DNA of 64,000 bases from Congzhengia minquanensis (GCF_014384785.1 NZ_JACRSU010000001.1:310001-374000); one strand, 5' to 3'; counted from the stretch's first letter, positions 54,045 through 62,911 are shown. A program made the numbers and translations. The notes: generated by a model from the sequence alone, not told the origin.

Positions 54045-55103
54045 CTATTTTAACAAATCCTGCACATGCACAGGAAGTCCCGTTTCCATAGATTTGTTGC
54101 AGGCCAAACCAAAGGCCAGCGTTTTTAAAGCGTCGCTGTAGGTGGAGCGAATTTTGCTTTGATCGCGGGACAGCACAGCCTCTAAAAAGGTTCTGTCGCA
54201 CAAAAAGCCCGGGTCGCCCTCGTTTTGATAAACCAAGCCGTTTTTCGACGCGCTGGATAGTCCCCCGTCCCCCTTCACCACCAGATTTCCAATTTCGTTT
54301 TCTTCCTGCTGTTGCCCGCCAAATATTTCAAAAGTATCTAACAGCTTCATTTCACCACGTTTATCTTTGGCGCTGAAAACGGTTTTCGAGTCGAACGCAT
54401 CGCCGCTTTCTGCATAGCACCCCGTTCCAATGGTGGCCAGCGCCCCATTTTCAAACCGTACCACTGTTGCACTCAAGTCGTCGGTGTCATAGTCTGCTGC
54501 CTCCACAAAGCCTCTCGCCGCCATGGAGAACACCGTTTCCGGCTCTCCCAGCACATACCGGATATAGTCCAGCTGGTGAATGGTCTGCTCCACCAACTGT
54601 CCGCCGGAAAGCTTTTTATCCTTCCACCAAAATACCTCGGGAATGGAACCAAACCGCGTGCAGTCCACAAAGGGGATGGGGTTTTGCCTTGCAAACTCCT
54701 TAATATGCTCTGCAAGCATGTCATACCGGCACTGAAAGCCCACCGCTGTAACAAGCCCTTTTTCTGCCACCCGCTTTTCAATGGATTTTGCAAGCTCCAT
54801 GTCTAACGTCAGGGGCTTTTCCACAAAAAAGTCGATGTTTCGATTGATGAGTTCTTCTTCAATTTCGCCGTGACAATAGGGCGGCACGCACACAAACACC
54901 GCGTCTGGTTTTACTTCCGTAAGCATAACGCGAAAATCTGTATAAGCCATTGCGCCCCCGCCGGTTTCTTGCGCAAACTTTTCCGCCCTTTCCAATATTA
55001 AATCACAAAAGCCCGCTAACTGTGCGATGTCGCCAAAAGTGGTTAAATGTGATAAATGATATTCTCCAATGCCGCCACAGCCAATCATTGCTACTTTCAT
55101 CAT
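54045..55103 (-). CDS. Gfo/Idh/MocA family oxidoreductase
   Basis: The 352 residues begin with the NAD(P)-binding Rossmann motif VAMIGCGGIGEYH, then VCVPPYCHGE, EKPLTLDM (the catalytic EKP) and the C-terminal sandwich with GGQLVEQTIHQLDYIRYVLGEPE (in parts) that includes the HQLDY catalytic His-Asp pattern. These enzymes oxidise sugars or inositols. The start overlaps the isomerase stop as ATGATGA. AAGGAG lies seven bases upstream of ATG 55103. Substrate open. Confidence 0.9.
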   Translation of the reverse strand: MMKVAMIGCGGIGEYHLSHLTTFGDIAQLAGFCDLILERAEKFAQETGGGAMAYTDFRVMLTEVKPDAVFVCVPPYCHGEIEEELINRNIDFFVEKPLTLDMELAKSIEKRVAEKGLVTAVGFQCRYDMLAEHIKEFARQNPIPFVDCTRFGSIPEVFWWKDKKLSGGQLVEQTIHQLDYIRYVLGEPETVFSMAARGFVEAADYDTDDLSATVVRFENGALATIGTGCYAESGDAFDSKTVFSAKDKRGEMKLLDTFEIFGGQQQEENEIGNLVVKGDGGLSSASKNGLVYQNEGDPGFLCDRTFLEAVLSRDQSKIRSTYSDALKTLAFGLACNKSMETGLPVHVQDLLK

Positions 55104-55948
55104 AACAAAGCTCCTTTCAAAATGGCGTCCTCCTGAGCAGACACCTCTTTATAAAACGTCAGCATTTCGCTGTATTCCCTTGTGGGAGATACCTCTGCCG
55201 TCAAATATCCGTCATACCCAACAGCGGAAAGCGCCTCCGTCACAGCCGGCCAGTTGATGTCGCCGGAAAGCAAATCCACAAAATCGCCGCCGCTGTTCAG
55301 ACCGCCGTTCCGTTTAAATCCCTTTACGTGAATTCTCTGAATCCTTTTTCCCAAAATATGAATCCACGAAACCGTGTCGGAAAACGCAACGGTGTTGCCC
55401 ACATCATAATAGGCTTTCATATAGGGGGAATTCAGCCGGTCGATAAAGACCGCCATGTCGTTCGGCGAGGTGAAAAACCCGTTCCACACGTTTTCTAAAC
55501 ATACATAAATTTGGCTATCCTCAATTTCCTGCTTCATTTCCGAGAGGGCCAGATAAGAAGCCTCAAACGCCTCCTTTAAAGACGCACCGCCGGAAACATC
55601 CAACCCGGGAACGCACAGCACACTATCAGTTCCCAGCGCTGCTGCACAAATCATCTGTTTTCTTAAAATATTTTTGCCCTTTTCCCGTTCTGCTGCGTCT
55701 TTTGCTCCCAGTGTGCCATTGTAAAGCGAGGTGGAAATGCCGGCAATTTTTAAGCCAAACTGCGCGGCGGTTTCGCGGATTTTAAAAAGCTCTGCCTCGC
55801 TTGTTTCCATGGTTAATGAGTGGGCCGAATGGCCCGGTTCGTCCACATTCAGTTCCACCGCTGCAAAACCGCAGGCAGAAAGGTGGGAAAACATTTCTTC
55901 AAAGCTTTCGTCGGCGGCTGCCGACCATGCATTCATAGATTTTTTCAT
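55100..55948 (-). CDS. Sugar phosphate isomerase/epimerase-like (xylose isomerase-type TIM barrel)
   Basis: The 282 residues start at ATG 55948 (MKKSMNAW), behind AGGAGGAG. FAAVELNVDE near residue 36, CLENVWNGFF, KAYYDVGNTVAF and YLTAEVSP are the metal-binding Glu, Asp and Glu strands of the AP-endonuclease/xylose isomerase-like barrel (IolE, IolI, UlaE group). It is first in a three-gene unit with a Gfo/Idh/MocA dehydrogenase and an amidohydrolase, a common inositol- or sugar-acid-type cassette. Its divergent AraC gene is the likely regulator. Confidence 0.88.
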   Translation of the reverse strand: MKKSMNAWSAAADESFEEMFSHLSACGFAAVELNVDEPGHSAHSLTMETSEAELFKIRETAAQFGLKIAGISTSLYNGTLGAKDAAEREKGKNILRKQMICAAALGTDSVLCVPGLDVSGGASLKEAFEASYLALSEMKQEIEDSQIYVCLENVWNGFFTSPNDMAVFIDRLNSPYMKAYYDVGNTVAFSDTVSWIHILGKRIQRIHVKGFKRNGGLNSGGDFVDLLSGDINWPAVTEALSAVGYDGYLTAEVSPTREYSEMLTFYKEVSAQEDAILKGALL

Positions 55949-55987
55949 ATTTCTCCTCCTTGCACACAACAAATATTTCATTTTTAC

Positions 55988-56016
55988 TTGATTTTTTTCT
56001 TCCGTTCCCTTACACT
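55988..56016 (+). promoter_or_regulatory. Possible promoter of the AraC gene
   Basis: TTGATT (55988-55993), 17 bases, TACACT (56011-56016). The region also must hold the isomerase promoter on the other strand, not clearly seen. Confidence 0.5.
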
Positions 56017-56103
56017 AATAATATAGCACCAAACTTTATTTTTTTCTATGCACACAGCAAACACACTTATGGACAAAACAACGATTTTAACGAGGTAAGT
56101 TTT

Positions 56104-56940
56104 ATGGACAACAAAGCCTATTACACCGACGACATCGACATTGAGAACGGCAACCGCTGTCTGACCGACAGGCCGCTGTATGTGAACTGCGCTGGGGTTT
56201 GCTCCTTTGAGGTCGATTTTTCCGGCGGCCATGAAAAGGGCCGGGAAGATTTTTATTTAATGTATCTGTGCCGCGGGGAGCTTAGCGTTGCGTTCGGCGG
56301 CAGAAACTGTGCTTTCAAAAGCGGCCAGCTCATAATTTTTCCGCCGAAAACGCCCTGCATGTATAAAAACAAGCCCGGCACCCATGTGGACTATTTTTGG
56401 CTGCACTTTACCGGGACAAAGGCGGAAGCGCTTTTGGAAAACGCACGCCTGCCCTTAAACAGGCCTATAAACGTTTCGGTAGACGAGCGGATTTTAAGTG
56501 CCTTTCAGCAGTTATTTGCAGAATTTATGGAGCGGGACTTTCTGTTTCACACCTCCATTGTTTCAAAGCTTGTTGATGTGTGCACCCTGTTTGGCCGGGC
56601 GGCAGCTTCCCTGTTAGAGGAAAACAGGGACGGAGTTACACTGAGTGCTTCCCTTCGGTATATTGACGAGCACTACGCAAAACCCATTTCTGTCAAAGAC
56701 CTGGCAAACCTGGAGCACATAAGCTGCGGCCATTTCCGAGTGTTGTTTAAACAAAAAACCGGCATGACTCCAACCTACTACATTACAGCCTTGCGCCTTC
56801 GGAACGCCTGCGTGCTGTTAAAGCAGACCGATTTAACCGTAAAAGAAATTGCGCTAAGTGTAGGCTTTTCGGACCAGATGTATTTCACACGGGTTTTCAC
56901 CAAGCAGTTTGGCATACCTCCAAAGGCGTTCCGCCGTTAA
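56104..56940 (+). CDS. AraC-family transcriptional regulator
   Basis: The 278 residues have an N-terminal cupin-like sensor (FYLMYLCRGELSVAFGGRN, IIFPPKTPCMYKN) and a C-terminal double helix-turn-helix (LANLEHISCGHFRVLFKQKTGMTP, then LTVKEIALSVGFSDQMYFTRVFTKQFG, shown in parts). ATG 56104 follows GAGGT. It is divergent from the isomerase/Gfo-Idh-MocA/amidohydrolase unit and upstream of the OadB gene, so it could activate either. The sensed sugar is unknown. Confidence 0.93.
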   Translation: MDNKAYYTDDIDIENGNRCLTDRPLYVNCAGVCSFEVDFSGGHEKGREDFYLMYLCRGELSVAFGGRNCAFKSGQLIIFPPKTPCMYKNKPGTHVDYFWLHFTGTKAEALLENARLPLNRPINVSVDERILSAFQQLFAEFMERDFLFHTSIVSKLVDVCTLFGRAAASLLEENRDGVTLSASLRYIDEHYAKPISVKDLANLEHISCGHFRVLFKQKTGMTPTYYITALRLRNACVLLKQTDLTVKEIALSVGFSDQMYFTRVFTKQFGIPPKAFRR

Positions 56941-56967
56941 GATCGCGCAAAACATGACATTTTCCAA

Positions 56968-56996
56968 TTGACACCAATTTGGGCGCATGGTATAAT
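56968..56996 (+). promoter_or_regulatory. Consensus promoter of the OadB gene
   Basis: TTGACA (56968-56973), 17 bases, TATAAT (56991-56996). It lies 28 bases after the AraC stop, and the leader to the ATG is about 95 bases. Confidence 0.88.
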
Positions 56997-57033
56997 AAAT
57001 GTAGTCGTTGCGCTGCGCGCACCGCAAACGCAA

Positions 57034-57063
57034 TCATTATTTTGCTTCATAATAAAATAATGA
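57034..57063 (+). promoter_or_regulatory. Hairpin in the OadB leader
   Basis: TCATTATTTT (57034-57043) and AAAATAATGA (57054-57063) form a 10-base perfect stem with a ten-base loop. A GC-rich segment (57008-57033) before it can fold too. The leader may be a structured regulatory element; I do not recognise a known riboswitch. Confidence 0.45.
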
Positions 57064-57098
57064 GAATGTTTTTTAATTTTTAACGGAGGTTTTATTCA

Positions 57099-58190
57099 AT
57101 GGAAATACTTTATTCAAACTTGCTGCAGTTAACCTGGCAGCAAGCGGTAATGTGGGTTATCGGCGGTGTTCTGATTTACCTTGCCATAAAAAAAGACATG
57201 GAGCCCACATTGCTTTTACCCATCGGCTTTGGCGCGATTTTGGTAAACCTGCCGAATTCCGGCGCTGTGGAAACGGTAAAAACTTTGTTTGAGGCCGGTA
57301 TTTCAAACGAGCTGTTTCCGCTGATACTGTTTATTGGCATTGGTGCAATGATCGATTTCGGCCCGCTTCTTTCCAATCCTAAGCTGATGATTTTCGGTGC
57401 GGCGGCACAGTTTGGAATTTTCTTCACCCTTTGTTTGGCGTCCATGTTTTTTGACATTAACGACGCGGCATCCATTGCAATTATCGGCGCGGCAGACGGC
57501 CCCACGTCCATTGTGGTTGCCAATGCGCTGCACTCAAAATACTTAGGCGCCATTATGGTGGCGGCATATTCTTACATGGCCTTGGTGCCCATTATCCAGC
57601 CCCCGGTTATCCGTGCTCTCACCACTAAAAAAGAGCGTTTAATCCGTATGCCCTATGAACAAAAATCGGTTTCCAAACGCACAAAAATTCTGTTCCCAAT
57701 TATCATAACCGTCATTGCGGGACTGGTTGCGCCGGAATCGGTTGCTTTAGTAGGATTTTTAATGTTTGGCAACTTAATCCGCGAATGCGGCGTGTTAAAC
57801 TCCCTTTCCGAAACGGCGCAAAAAGTTTTGGCAAACTTAATTACCATTTTCTTGGGAATTACCATTGCATTTAAAATGCAGGCGGCCGATTTTTTGGCAG
57901 TGGATACGCTGATGATTTTAGGATTAGGCCTTGTGGCGTTTATTTTTGACACAGCCGGCGGCGTTTTGTTTGCAAAGTTTTTAAACCTGTTTTTAAAGAA
58001 AAAAATCAATCCCATGATTGGTGCGGCGGGAATTTCGGCTTTCCCCATGTCCGGCCGTGTGGTTCATAAAATGGGCTTAAAGGAAGACCCGCAGAACTTT
58101 CTTTTAATGCACTCCATCGGTGTAAACGTTTCCGGGCAGATTGCTTCGGTCATCGCCGGCGGATTGATTTTAAACTTTTTCTTGCGTTAG
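57099..58190 (+). CDS. Sodium-translocating decarboxylase beta subunit (OadB/MmdB/GcdB family)
   Basis: The beta subunit couples decarboxylation of a biotin-bound substrate to Na+ export. The 363 residues have about nine to eleven membrane segments and family motifs FPLILFIGIGAMIDFGPLL, IGAADGPTSIV (with the Na+-site Asp) and GAAGISAFPMSGRVVHKMG near the end. The ATG follows GGAGG. A tiny OadG-like gene follows after 12 bases. No carboxyltransferase alpha or biotin-carrier gene is in the window, so the partner enzyme must be encoded elsewhere or the pair acts alone. Confidence 0.93.
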   Translation: MEILYSNLLQLTWQQAVMWVIGGVLIYLAIKKDMEPTLLLPIGFGAILVNLPNSGAVETVKTLFEAGISNELFPLILFIGIGAMIDFGPLLSNPKLMIFGAAAQFGIFFTLCLASMFFDINDAASIAIIGAADGPTSIVVANALHSKYLGAIMVAAYSYMALVPIIQPPVIRALTTKKERLIRMPYEQKSVSKRTKILFPIIITVIAGLVAPESVALVGFLMFGNLIRECGVLNSLSETAQKVLANLITIFLGITIAFKMQAADFLAVDTLMILGLGLVAFIFDTAGGVLFAKFLNLFLKKKINPMIGAAGISAFPMSGRVVHKMGLKEDPQNFLLMHSIGVNVSGQIASVIAGGLILNFFLR

Positions 58191-58202
58191 GAGGCAAAAA
58201 TT

Positions 58203-58337
58203 ATGACATTTCGCCCTTTTGAATTTATAGCGAACTTAAAATATATGGGAATTGGCATGCTGAGCATTTTAATCGTTATCGGCGTCATCATGCTGGTTAC
58301 AATTATTTTAAACAAAACATCTAAAAATAAAGACTGA
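58203..58337 (+). CDS. OadG-related small subunit
   Basis: This 44-residue protein (ATG 58203, AGGAGG just before) has one membrane helix, GIGMLSILIVIGVIMLVTI, with a short positively charged tail KTSKNKD. GMLSI at the helix start and the short tail match OadG-related small transporter subunits that normally hold OadA and OadB together. It directly follows the beta subunit gene. It is too short to contain the usual acidic zinc-binding C-terminus of full OadG. Confidence 0.8.
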   Translation: MTFRPFEFIANLKYMGIGMLSILIVIGVIMLVTIILNKTSKNKD

Positions 58338-58341
58338 ATAA

Positions 58342-58377
58342 AAAGAAGCCCCGCGTAAAATAACGCGGGGCTTCTTT
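58342..58377. terminator. Bidirectional terminator between OadG-like and DHHW genes
   Basis: A perfect 15-base stem (58342-58356 with 58363-58377), GAAGCCCCGCGT core, six-base loop. TTT ends on both strands. Confidence 0.9.
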
Positions 58378-60571
58378 ACTTTATAAACGCTTTTATTTTG
58401 CTTTCCAGTTTTCCATAGTCATCTGCTATGCACACAACAACCAGCTTATCGTTTGCATAAATAAAGGGGCGGTTCAGCTTTGGCATTTCCCCCGGAATAT
58501 AATTCTGAAAGCTGTTTTTCCTGCTCTCAATGTAGTCTTTTGCCTTTTGCTTTACTTTTGCCCCGTCGCCTTCATCTTTCACCTCAAAAACGGCGATTTC
58601 CTCTGCCGTGGCTCCGCCTCCGCGGTAGCCTGCGGCGTTTGCCAGCATAGATTCATCCAGCCCGTATGATGCATACAGCACGCGCCTGCTGATTTCTCCC
58701 AACGAGTCGTGAAACGCCACGTTCTGCAAAACCATTTGAGCAAGGCCTTTAACATCTATGTCGGTTTTCAATTCTTCTTCGCTTTCACCGCCTACTCCGT
58801 CTTCCGCCGAAGCGCCCACCGTGTGGGTTTTTAAATAATCCAGCCATTTTAAATAATATTCTTTGTTTAAGTGCGTCCCATCGGTGTTGCTGCCGGAAAT
58901 TAAGTTCCCCTTATCGTCGGTAACCGCCCGAGTTACATCAATGTAATAAACCTCTTTTTCCTCTGCCAGCGCAAGCAGCGCCTGATTATACCGTTTTATT
59001 TCGTCGTTTTTTAAATAACCGCTCTCCTGCTCCTGCTCAGATACGGGCAGAATGGACTGAATATAAACAATCGCGCCAGGGCTATGCGTTTTCACCGTAT
59101 CAATCAGCGCGCCATACTTTTTAATAAACTTTTCCTTGTTGGATTCCACCACATATTCATTTGCGCCAAGCATAATATAAACCTTTTCGAACCCGCCCTG
59201 CTGAATCCGGTCCATAATGGTGCCGCCGCCGGGAGCCTGCCGGGTGTTTAAAGCGTCAATGGTCATAGACGTGCCGCAGAGAAACTCCGCGTCAGGCAGA
59301 TTGGCATAATCTTTCAACCCGTCGGTCAGCGAATCGCCGATAAATGCGGTGTTTTTAAAATATCCGTCACCAACCGGCTTCGTGCGGAACACCATACCAA
59401 CGCCCTGGTTTAAATAAACGGAATTTTCCGCATAGGCCGCCGTTTTCTGAATGGTTTCGTCCGACATGAAAGAAGACGCACTATATAAAAACAAAACGTC
59501 TTTCACGTCGTTGTCGCCCATGTATTTAATAATATCATCGTTATAATAGCGAAGGTCAATCATGTGAATTGTTTCAAAATGGTTTGCTAAAAACGGAACG
59601 ATGCTGTGGGCATAAGAATCTTTCAGCACCACCAGGTTCTTCCCGTTTTTGTTGGGACTTTCAATTACGGTTAAGGCGTGGTTTCCGTCCAAAAAATAGG
59701 AGTATTTGTCCTTTTCTTTCAAATGGGCAGGAAAATACATAGAGTCCGCCTCTGTGCCCTCATAGGGAAACTTCACCTTAAACCGCGGCGTTTCCAAGGG
59801 ACGGTAGTCACAAATAACGTCCGGCGTAGTCTTTTTTAAGGATTTTGAATAGGTTGTGCCCAGAAACTCTCGTGACACGTCTGAAATTTTAAAATCGTCG
59901 CCGCTCAGTGGTGTGTATCCCAGCGTCTTAGCCAAATTATGATACACCACATAGGAACCGTTGGAGGTTAAATGGTGGTCTGTACGGTAGTATAAATAGT
60001 CATCCTTATGCTTTCTTAACAGCTCCGTGGGGTCGGCATAAACAATACCCGTGCCTGCAAATGCGTCGTTTAGTTTTGCGTTCAGCTTTAAAATGGTGTC
60101 GCGGTAAACGTTTTTAGGCAGATCGTCTTTTAAAATTTCATAGGCCGGGGGCACCACCGAAACTGTTACATTATACCGGTCTGTGTTATAAAGGGTTTTC
60201 ACCGCACTGATGTTTTGTTCAATCAGCCTGTCGTTCAACGTTTTGGGTTTTTCCATCAGATAGCCGTTTTTACATACATAAACGCCGTTGTTCTCTTTTT
60301 TTCCCATAAGATATTCCATTTTCGACTTAAACACAACAAAAAAATTGCGAAAGGCAAAATGGTCGCTTACATAAGCTTCCATGTCTTTCATATATTGTCC
60401 GCTTAAAACGCTGTTTGCGCTTAATTCCGGAAATTTTTGCAAATAACGGTTTTCCAGCTGGGAATATTCCTCTTTGGGCTGGAGAATGTTAAACAGCACC
60501 AGCACTAAAAAACTGAACACAAAAATACTGTTAAACCGCCTGCAGGCGTTTCTTCGTTCATGCTTATTCAA
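58376..60571 (-). CDS. DHHW-SGNH hydrolase-DUF4358 fusion protein
   Basis: The 731 residues join three units. Residues 1-30 are an N-terminal anchor. Residues 35-385 form a DHHW/AlgJ-like domain with YYRTDHHLT at 195-202; the fourth residue, normally Trp, is Leu. Residues 405-585 form an SGNH/GDSL hydrolase: GDSL with catalytic Ser414, LGANEY (block III, Asn471) and DGTHLN with Asp564 and His567. Residues 610-731 match DUF4358. It is cotranscribed with an MBOAT acyltransferase (18-base gap), so it likely transfers or removes acetyl groups on an extracellular polymer. In other Clostridia these are often separate genes. Confidence 0.82.
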   Translation of the reverse strand: MNKHERRNACRRFNSIFVFSFLVLVLFNILQPKEEYSQLENRYLQKFPELSANSVLSGQYMKDMEAYVSDHFAFRNFFVVFKSKMEYLMGKKENNGVYVCKNGYLMEKPKTLNDRLIEQNISAVKTLYNTDRYNVTVSVVPPAYEILKDDLPKNVYRDTILKLNAKLNDAFAGTGIVYADPTELLRKHKDDYLYYRTDHHLTSNGSYVVYHNLAKTLGYTPLSGDDFKISDVSREFLGTTYSKSLKKTTPDVICDYRPLETPRFKVKFPYEGTEADSMYFPAHLKEKDKYSYFLDGNHALTVIESPNKNGKNLVVLKDSYAHSIVPFLANHFETIHMIDLRYYNDDIIKYMGDNDVKDVLFLYSASSFMSDETIQKTAAYAENSVYLNQGVGMVFRTKPVGDGYFKNTAFIGDSLTDGLKDYANLPDAEFLCGTSMTIDALNTRQAPGGGTIMDRIQQGGFEKVYIMLGANEYVVESNKEKFIKKYGALIDTVKTHSPGAIVYIQSILPVSEQEQESGYLKNDEIKRYNQALLALAEEKEVYYIDVTRAVTDDKGNLISGSNTDGTHLNKEYYLKWLDYLKTHTVGASAEDGVGGESEEELKTDIDVKGLAQMVLQNVAFHDSLGEISRRVLYASYGLDESMLANAAGYRGGGATAEEIAVFEVKDEGDGAKVKQKAKDYIESRKNSFQNYIPGEMPKLNRPFIYANDKLVVVCIADDYGKLESKIKAFIK

Positions 60572-60589
60572 ATTTCTCCCTCCCCTGCT

Positions 60590-61981
60590 TTAAAATCTGA
60601 AATATAAAAACGGGTTATAGCCTGCGTCCACCAAGTAAGCCGTACACAAAATCAGCGCAACAGCAACGGGAATTACGGCGGCTGCCGGGCTTTTTTGAAC
60701 AAAGCGCCTGCCAATTTTTGCCCCAAACGGCAACGACGCTGCCGCGGCGATTACTAGCAGCACCATGTTGGACAAAACGTCGTAAAAGAACATTGGCGAA
60801 ACCGCGCCTGCGCCGGAAAAGCCAAACATTAACTTTAAATATCCAATGCTTTCCGTTAAGCTGTCAGACGCAAACAGCACCCAGCCAATGAGCACGAAAA
60901 AGAGTGTGTAAACCGTTCCCACCGCCTTGGGTAGCTTGTTCAGCAGTTTTGCCAAAACATCCTTCTCCAGCATTAATAAAAGGGCGTAATAAAGCCCCCA
61001 TGCCAAAAAATTAAAGCTTGCACCGTGCCAGAAGCCTGTTAACACCCAAACAATTAAAATGTTTAAGTGCGCACGGCCTCTGCCTGCCCGGTTTCCGCCC
61101 AGCGGAATATAGACATATTCTTTAAACCACGTGCTTAAGGAGATGTGCCATCTGCGCCAGAAATCTGTAATGGATTTTGAAATGTAGGGATAGTTAAAAT
61201 TCTGCTCAAACTCAAACCCGAACATGCGGCCTAAGCCAATTGCCATGTCGGAATAACCGGAAAAGTCAAAATAGATCTGAAACGCAAAGGCGATGATGCC
61301 CAGCCACGCCGAAAGCGCCGAAAGCTCAGGCAATGCCGTTGCATGAACAGAGTCCCACAAAAGACCGATATTGTTGGCAATCAGCACCTTTTTGGCAAGC
61401 CCCGCAGCAAAGCACATAAGCCCCGACGAAAACCCTTCTATGGTTTCGCGCCTGCTGGTGAGCTGCTTTTCAATTGTGCTGTAGCGCACAATCGGCCCGG
61501 CAATGAGCTGGGGAAACAGGGTAACATAGGTGCCGAAATTGATAAAATTCTTCTGCGCCGCAACCTTGCCGCGGTACACGTCGATTACATATGACATGGT
61601 TTGGAACGTGTAGAACGAAATCCCAATGGGAAGTGCAAGGTTTAGGTAGGGAATATCCCAGGGCAACGCGGCATTTATAAGTCCCAAAAAGAAGTTGGTA
61701 TATTTAAAAAACACCAAAATTGCCAGGTTCACCACAACAGAAATGGTTAACACCCGCTTTTTTTGTACCTGCTGTTCCGTTCGTCCTATTTTTCTGCCTG
61801 CAAAATAATTAAACGCGGTGGAAAACAGCATGAGCGCCACATACACCGGCTCGCCCCAGGCATAAAAAATCAGGCTGCCCAAAAACAGCACAAGATTTCT
61901 GTGACGTTTGGGCGCCAAAAAATATACTGCCAAAATGGCAGGCAGAAAATAAAATATAAAGAAAATACTGGAAAATACCAT
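60590..61981 (-). CDS. MBOAT family O-acyltransferase (AlgI/DltB-like)
   Basis: MBOAT enzymes pass acyl groups across the membrane to polymers such as alginate, peptidoglycan or teichoic acid. The 463 residues have about ten membrane helices. LPIGISFYTFQTMSYVIDVY and FPQLIAGPIVRY are AlgI-like signatures; DFWRRWHISLSTWFKEYVYIPLGG and VWVLTGFWHGASFNFLAWG carry the His of the active site. I start at ATG 61981 behind GAGG; a TTG at 61993 is upstream of that site. It pairs with the DHHW-SGNH protein. Confidence 0.94.
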   Translation of the reverse strand: MVFSSIFFIFYFLPAILAVYFLAPKRHRNLVLFLGSLIFYAWGEPVYVALMLFSTAFNYFAGRKIGRTEQQVQKKRVLTISVVVNLAILVFFKYTNFFLGLINAALPWDIPYLNLALPIGISFYTFQTMSYVIDVYRGKVAAQKNFINFGTYVTLFPQLIAGPIVRYSTIEKQLTSRRETIEGFSSGLMCFAAGLAKKVLIANNIGLLWDSVHATALPELSALSAWLGIIAFAFQIYFDFSGYSDMAIGLGRMFGFEFEQNFNYPYISKSITDFWRRWHISLSTWFKEYVYIPLGGNRAGRGRAHLNILIVWVLTGFWHGASFNFLAWGLYYALLLMLEKDVLAKLLNKLPKAVGTVYTLFFVLIGWVLFASDSLTESIGYLKLMFGFSGAGAVSPMFFYDVLSNMVLLVIAAAASLPFGAKIGRRFVQKSPAAAVIPVAVALILCTAYLVDAGYNPFLYFRF

Positions 61982-62014
61982 ATGTAACCTCAAACCAAAA
62001 TTTTTGTCCTATAT

Positions 62015-62043
62015 ATTTTACCATATAATCTGATAAAGTACAA
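62015..62043 (-). promoter_or_regulatory. Promoter of the MBOAT operon
   Basis: Minus strand: TTGTAC (62038-62043), 17 bases, TAAAAT (62015-62020). Confidence 0.6.
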
Positions 62044-62066
62044 CCTTTTTCGGCAAGAAAATGTGC

Positions 62067-62873
62067 TTAATCCCAGCTTAAACGCCGGCAGGCAGACGGC
62101 GTTGTGCCTGTGACATGAAAAAACACCTTTCTAAAATAGGAGGAGTTGCAAAAGCCGCACTTGGCGCTGACCTCCTCAATGGTGACCGCAGGATTTTCAA
62201 TAAGATACTGCATAGAACGGCGCACCGCAATTTTATTTTTATATTCCATAGGAGGCATTCCCATGTTATGTTTAAACAGATAATAAAACCGGGATTCGCT
62301 GAAGTTACAGAGTTTTGCCAGCATGCCCACGGTAATGGGGCGGTTAAAATTTTGCTCAATATAGGTTACCGCCGCTCTTACGGATTCGTCAATGGGGCGC
62401 GCCATTTCAAAATCTGCAGCGGTAAACACAGCGTGGCACAGGGCATAAAACTTCGCAATGGCATCAAAAACTTCAAACCCATTTTTTGTGCAGTGTTGAA
62501 TAATCCCGCTGTAAAGGTCTTTAATATTTTCCTTACACGTGCTCCGGCAGTCAATCTGCTGCAACGGATAGGTACGAAACCTGAGCGGGTCGTTTTGAGG
62601 CGCAAAAGTAAAATGGATGCTGGAAAACACCGCGCCTGGGTTGCCGCGCCACTGGGCCACATAGGTTTCTCCCATTGGCAGAAGAAACATGTCTCCGCTC
62701 TTCAGTCTCAGCGTTCCGGTTTTTCCGTCCATAAAAAGCGTTCCGTCATGAATACGGCAAATGGTGTAAAACGGCCGCGGAAGCTTTGAAAAATCGTCAA
62801 TTTCCAGTTTGCTTTGGCGGTGGTATTTCTCCGCTTTAAAATAAAGGGGAACGGGAATATTGTGCATATCCAT
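62067..62873 (-). CDS. AraC-family transcriptional regulator
   Basis: The 268 residues have a cupin-like N-terminal sensor (GTLRLKSGDMFLLPMGETYVAQW, in parts) and a C-terminal AraC domain (LAKLCNFSESRFYYLFKHNMGMPP and VTIEEVSAKCGFCNSSYFRKVF). ATG 62873 follows GGAGGG by six bases. It is divergent from the SDR and dehydroquinase-like genes and may activate them. A cysteine pair in the second helix-turn-helix (KCGFC) is a small oddity. Confidence 0.93.
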   Translation of the reverse strand: MDMHNIPVPLYFKAEKYHRQSKLEIDDFSKLPRPFYTICRIHDGTLFMDGKTGTLRLKSGDMFLLPMGETYVAQWRGNPGAVFSSIHFTFAPQNDPLRFRTYPLQQIDCRSTCKENIKDLYSGIIQHCTKNGFEVFDAIAKFYALCHAVFTAADFEMARPIDESVRAAVTYIEQNFNRPITVGMLAKLCNFSESRFYYLFKHNMGMPPMEYKNKIAVRRSMQYLIENPAVTIEEVSAKCGFCNSSYFRKVFFHVTGTTPSACRRLSWD

Positions 62874-62911
62874 AAATAGCCCTCCGCAGTAGAATTATGT
62901 TGCTTTCTGAT

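Noticed and set aside
62115..62789. 224-codon open frame on the plus strand inside the AraC gene
   Set aside because: Antisense to a clear AraC protein; the translation is His/Lys/Arg-rich with no domain, as expected for a shadow frame.
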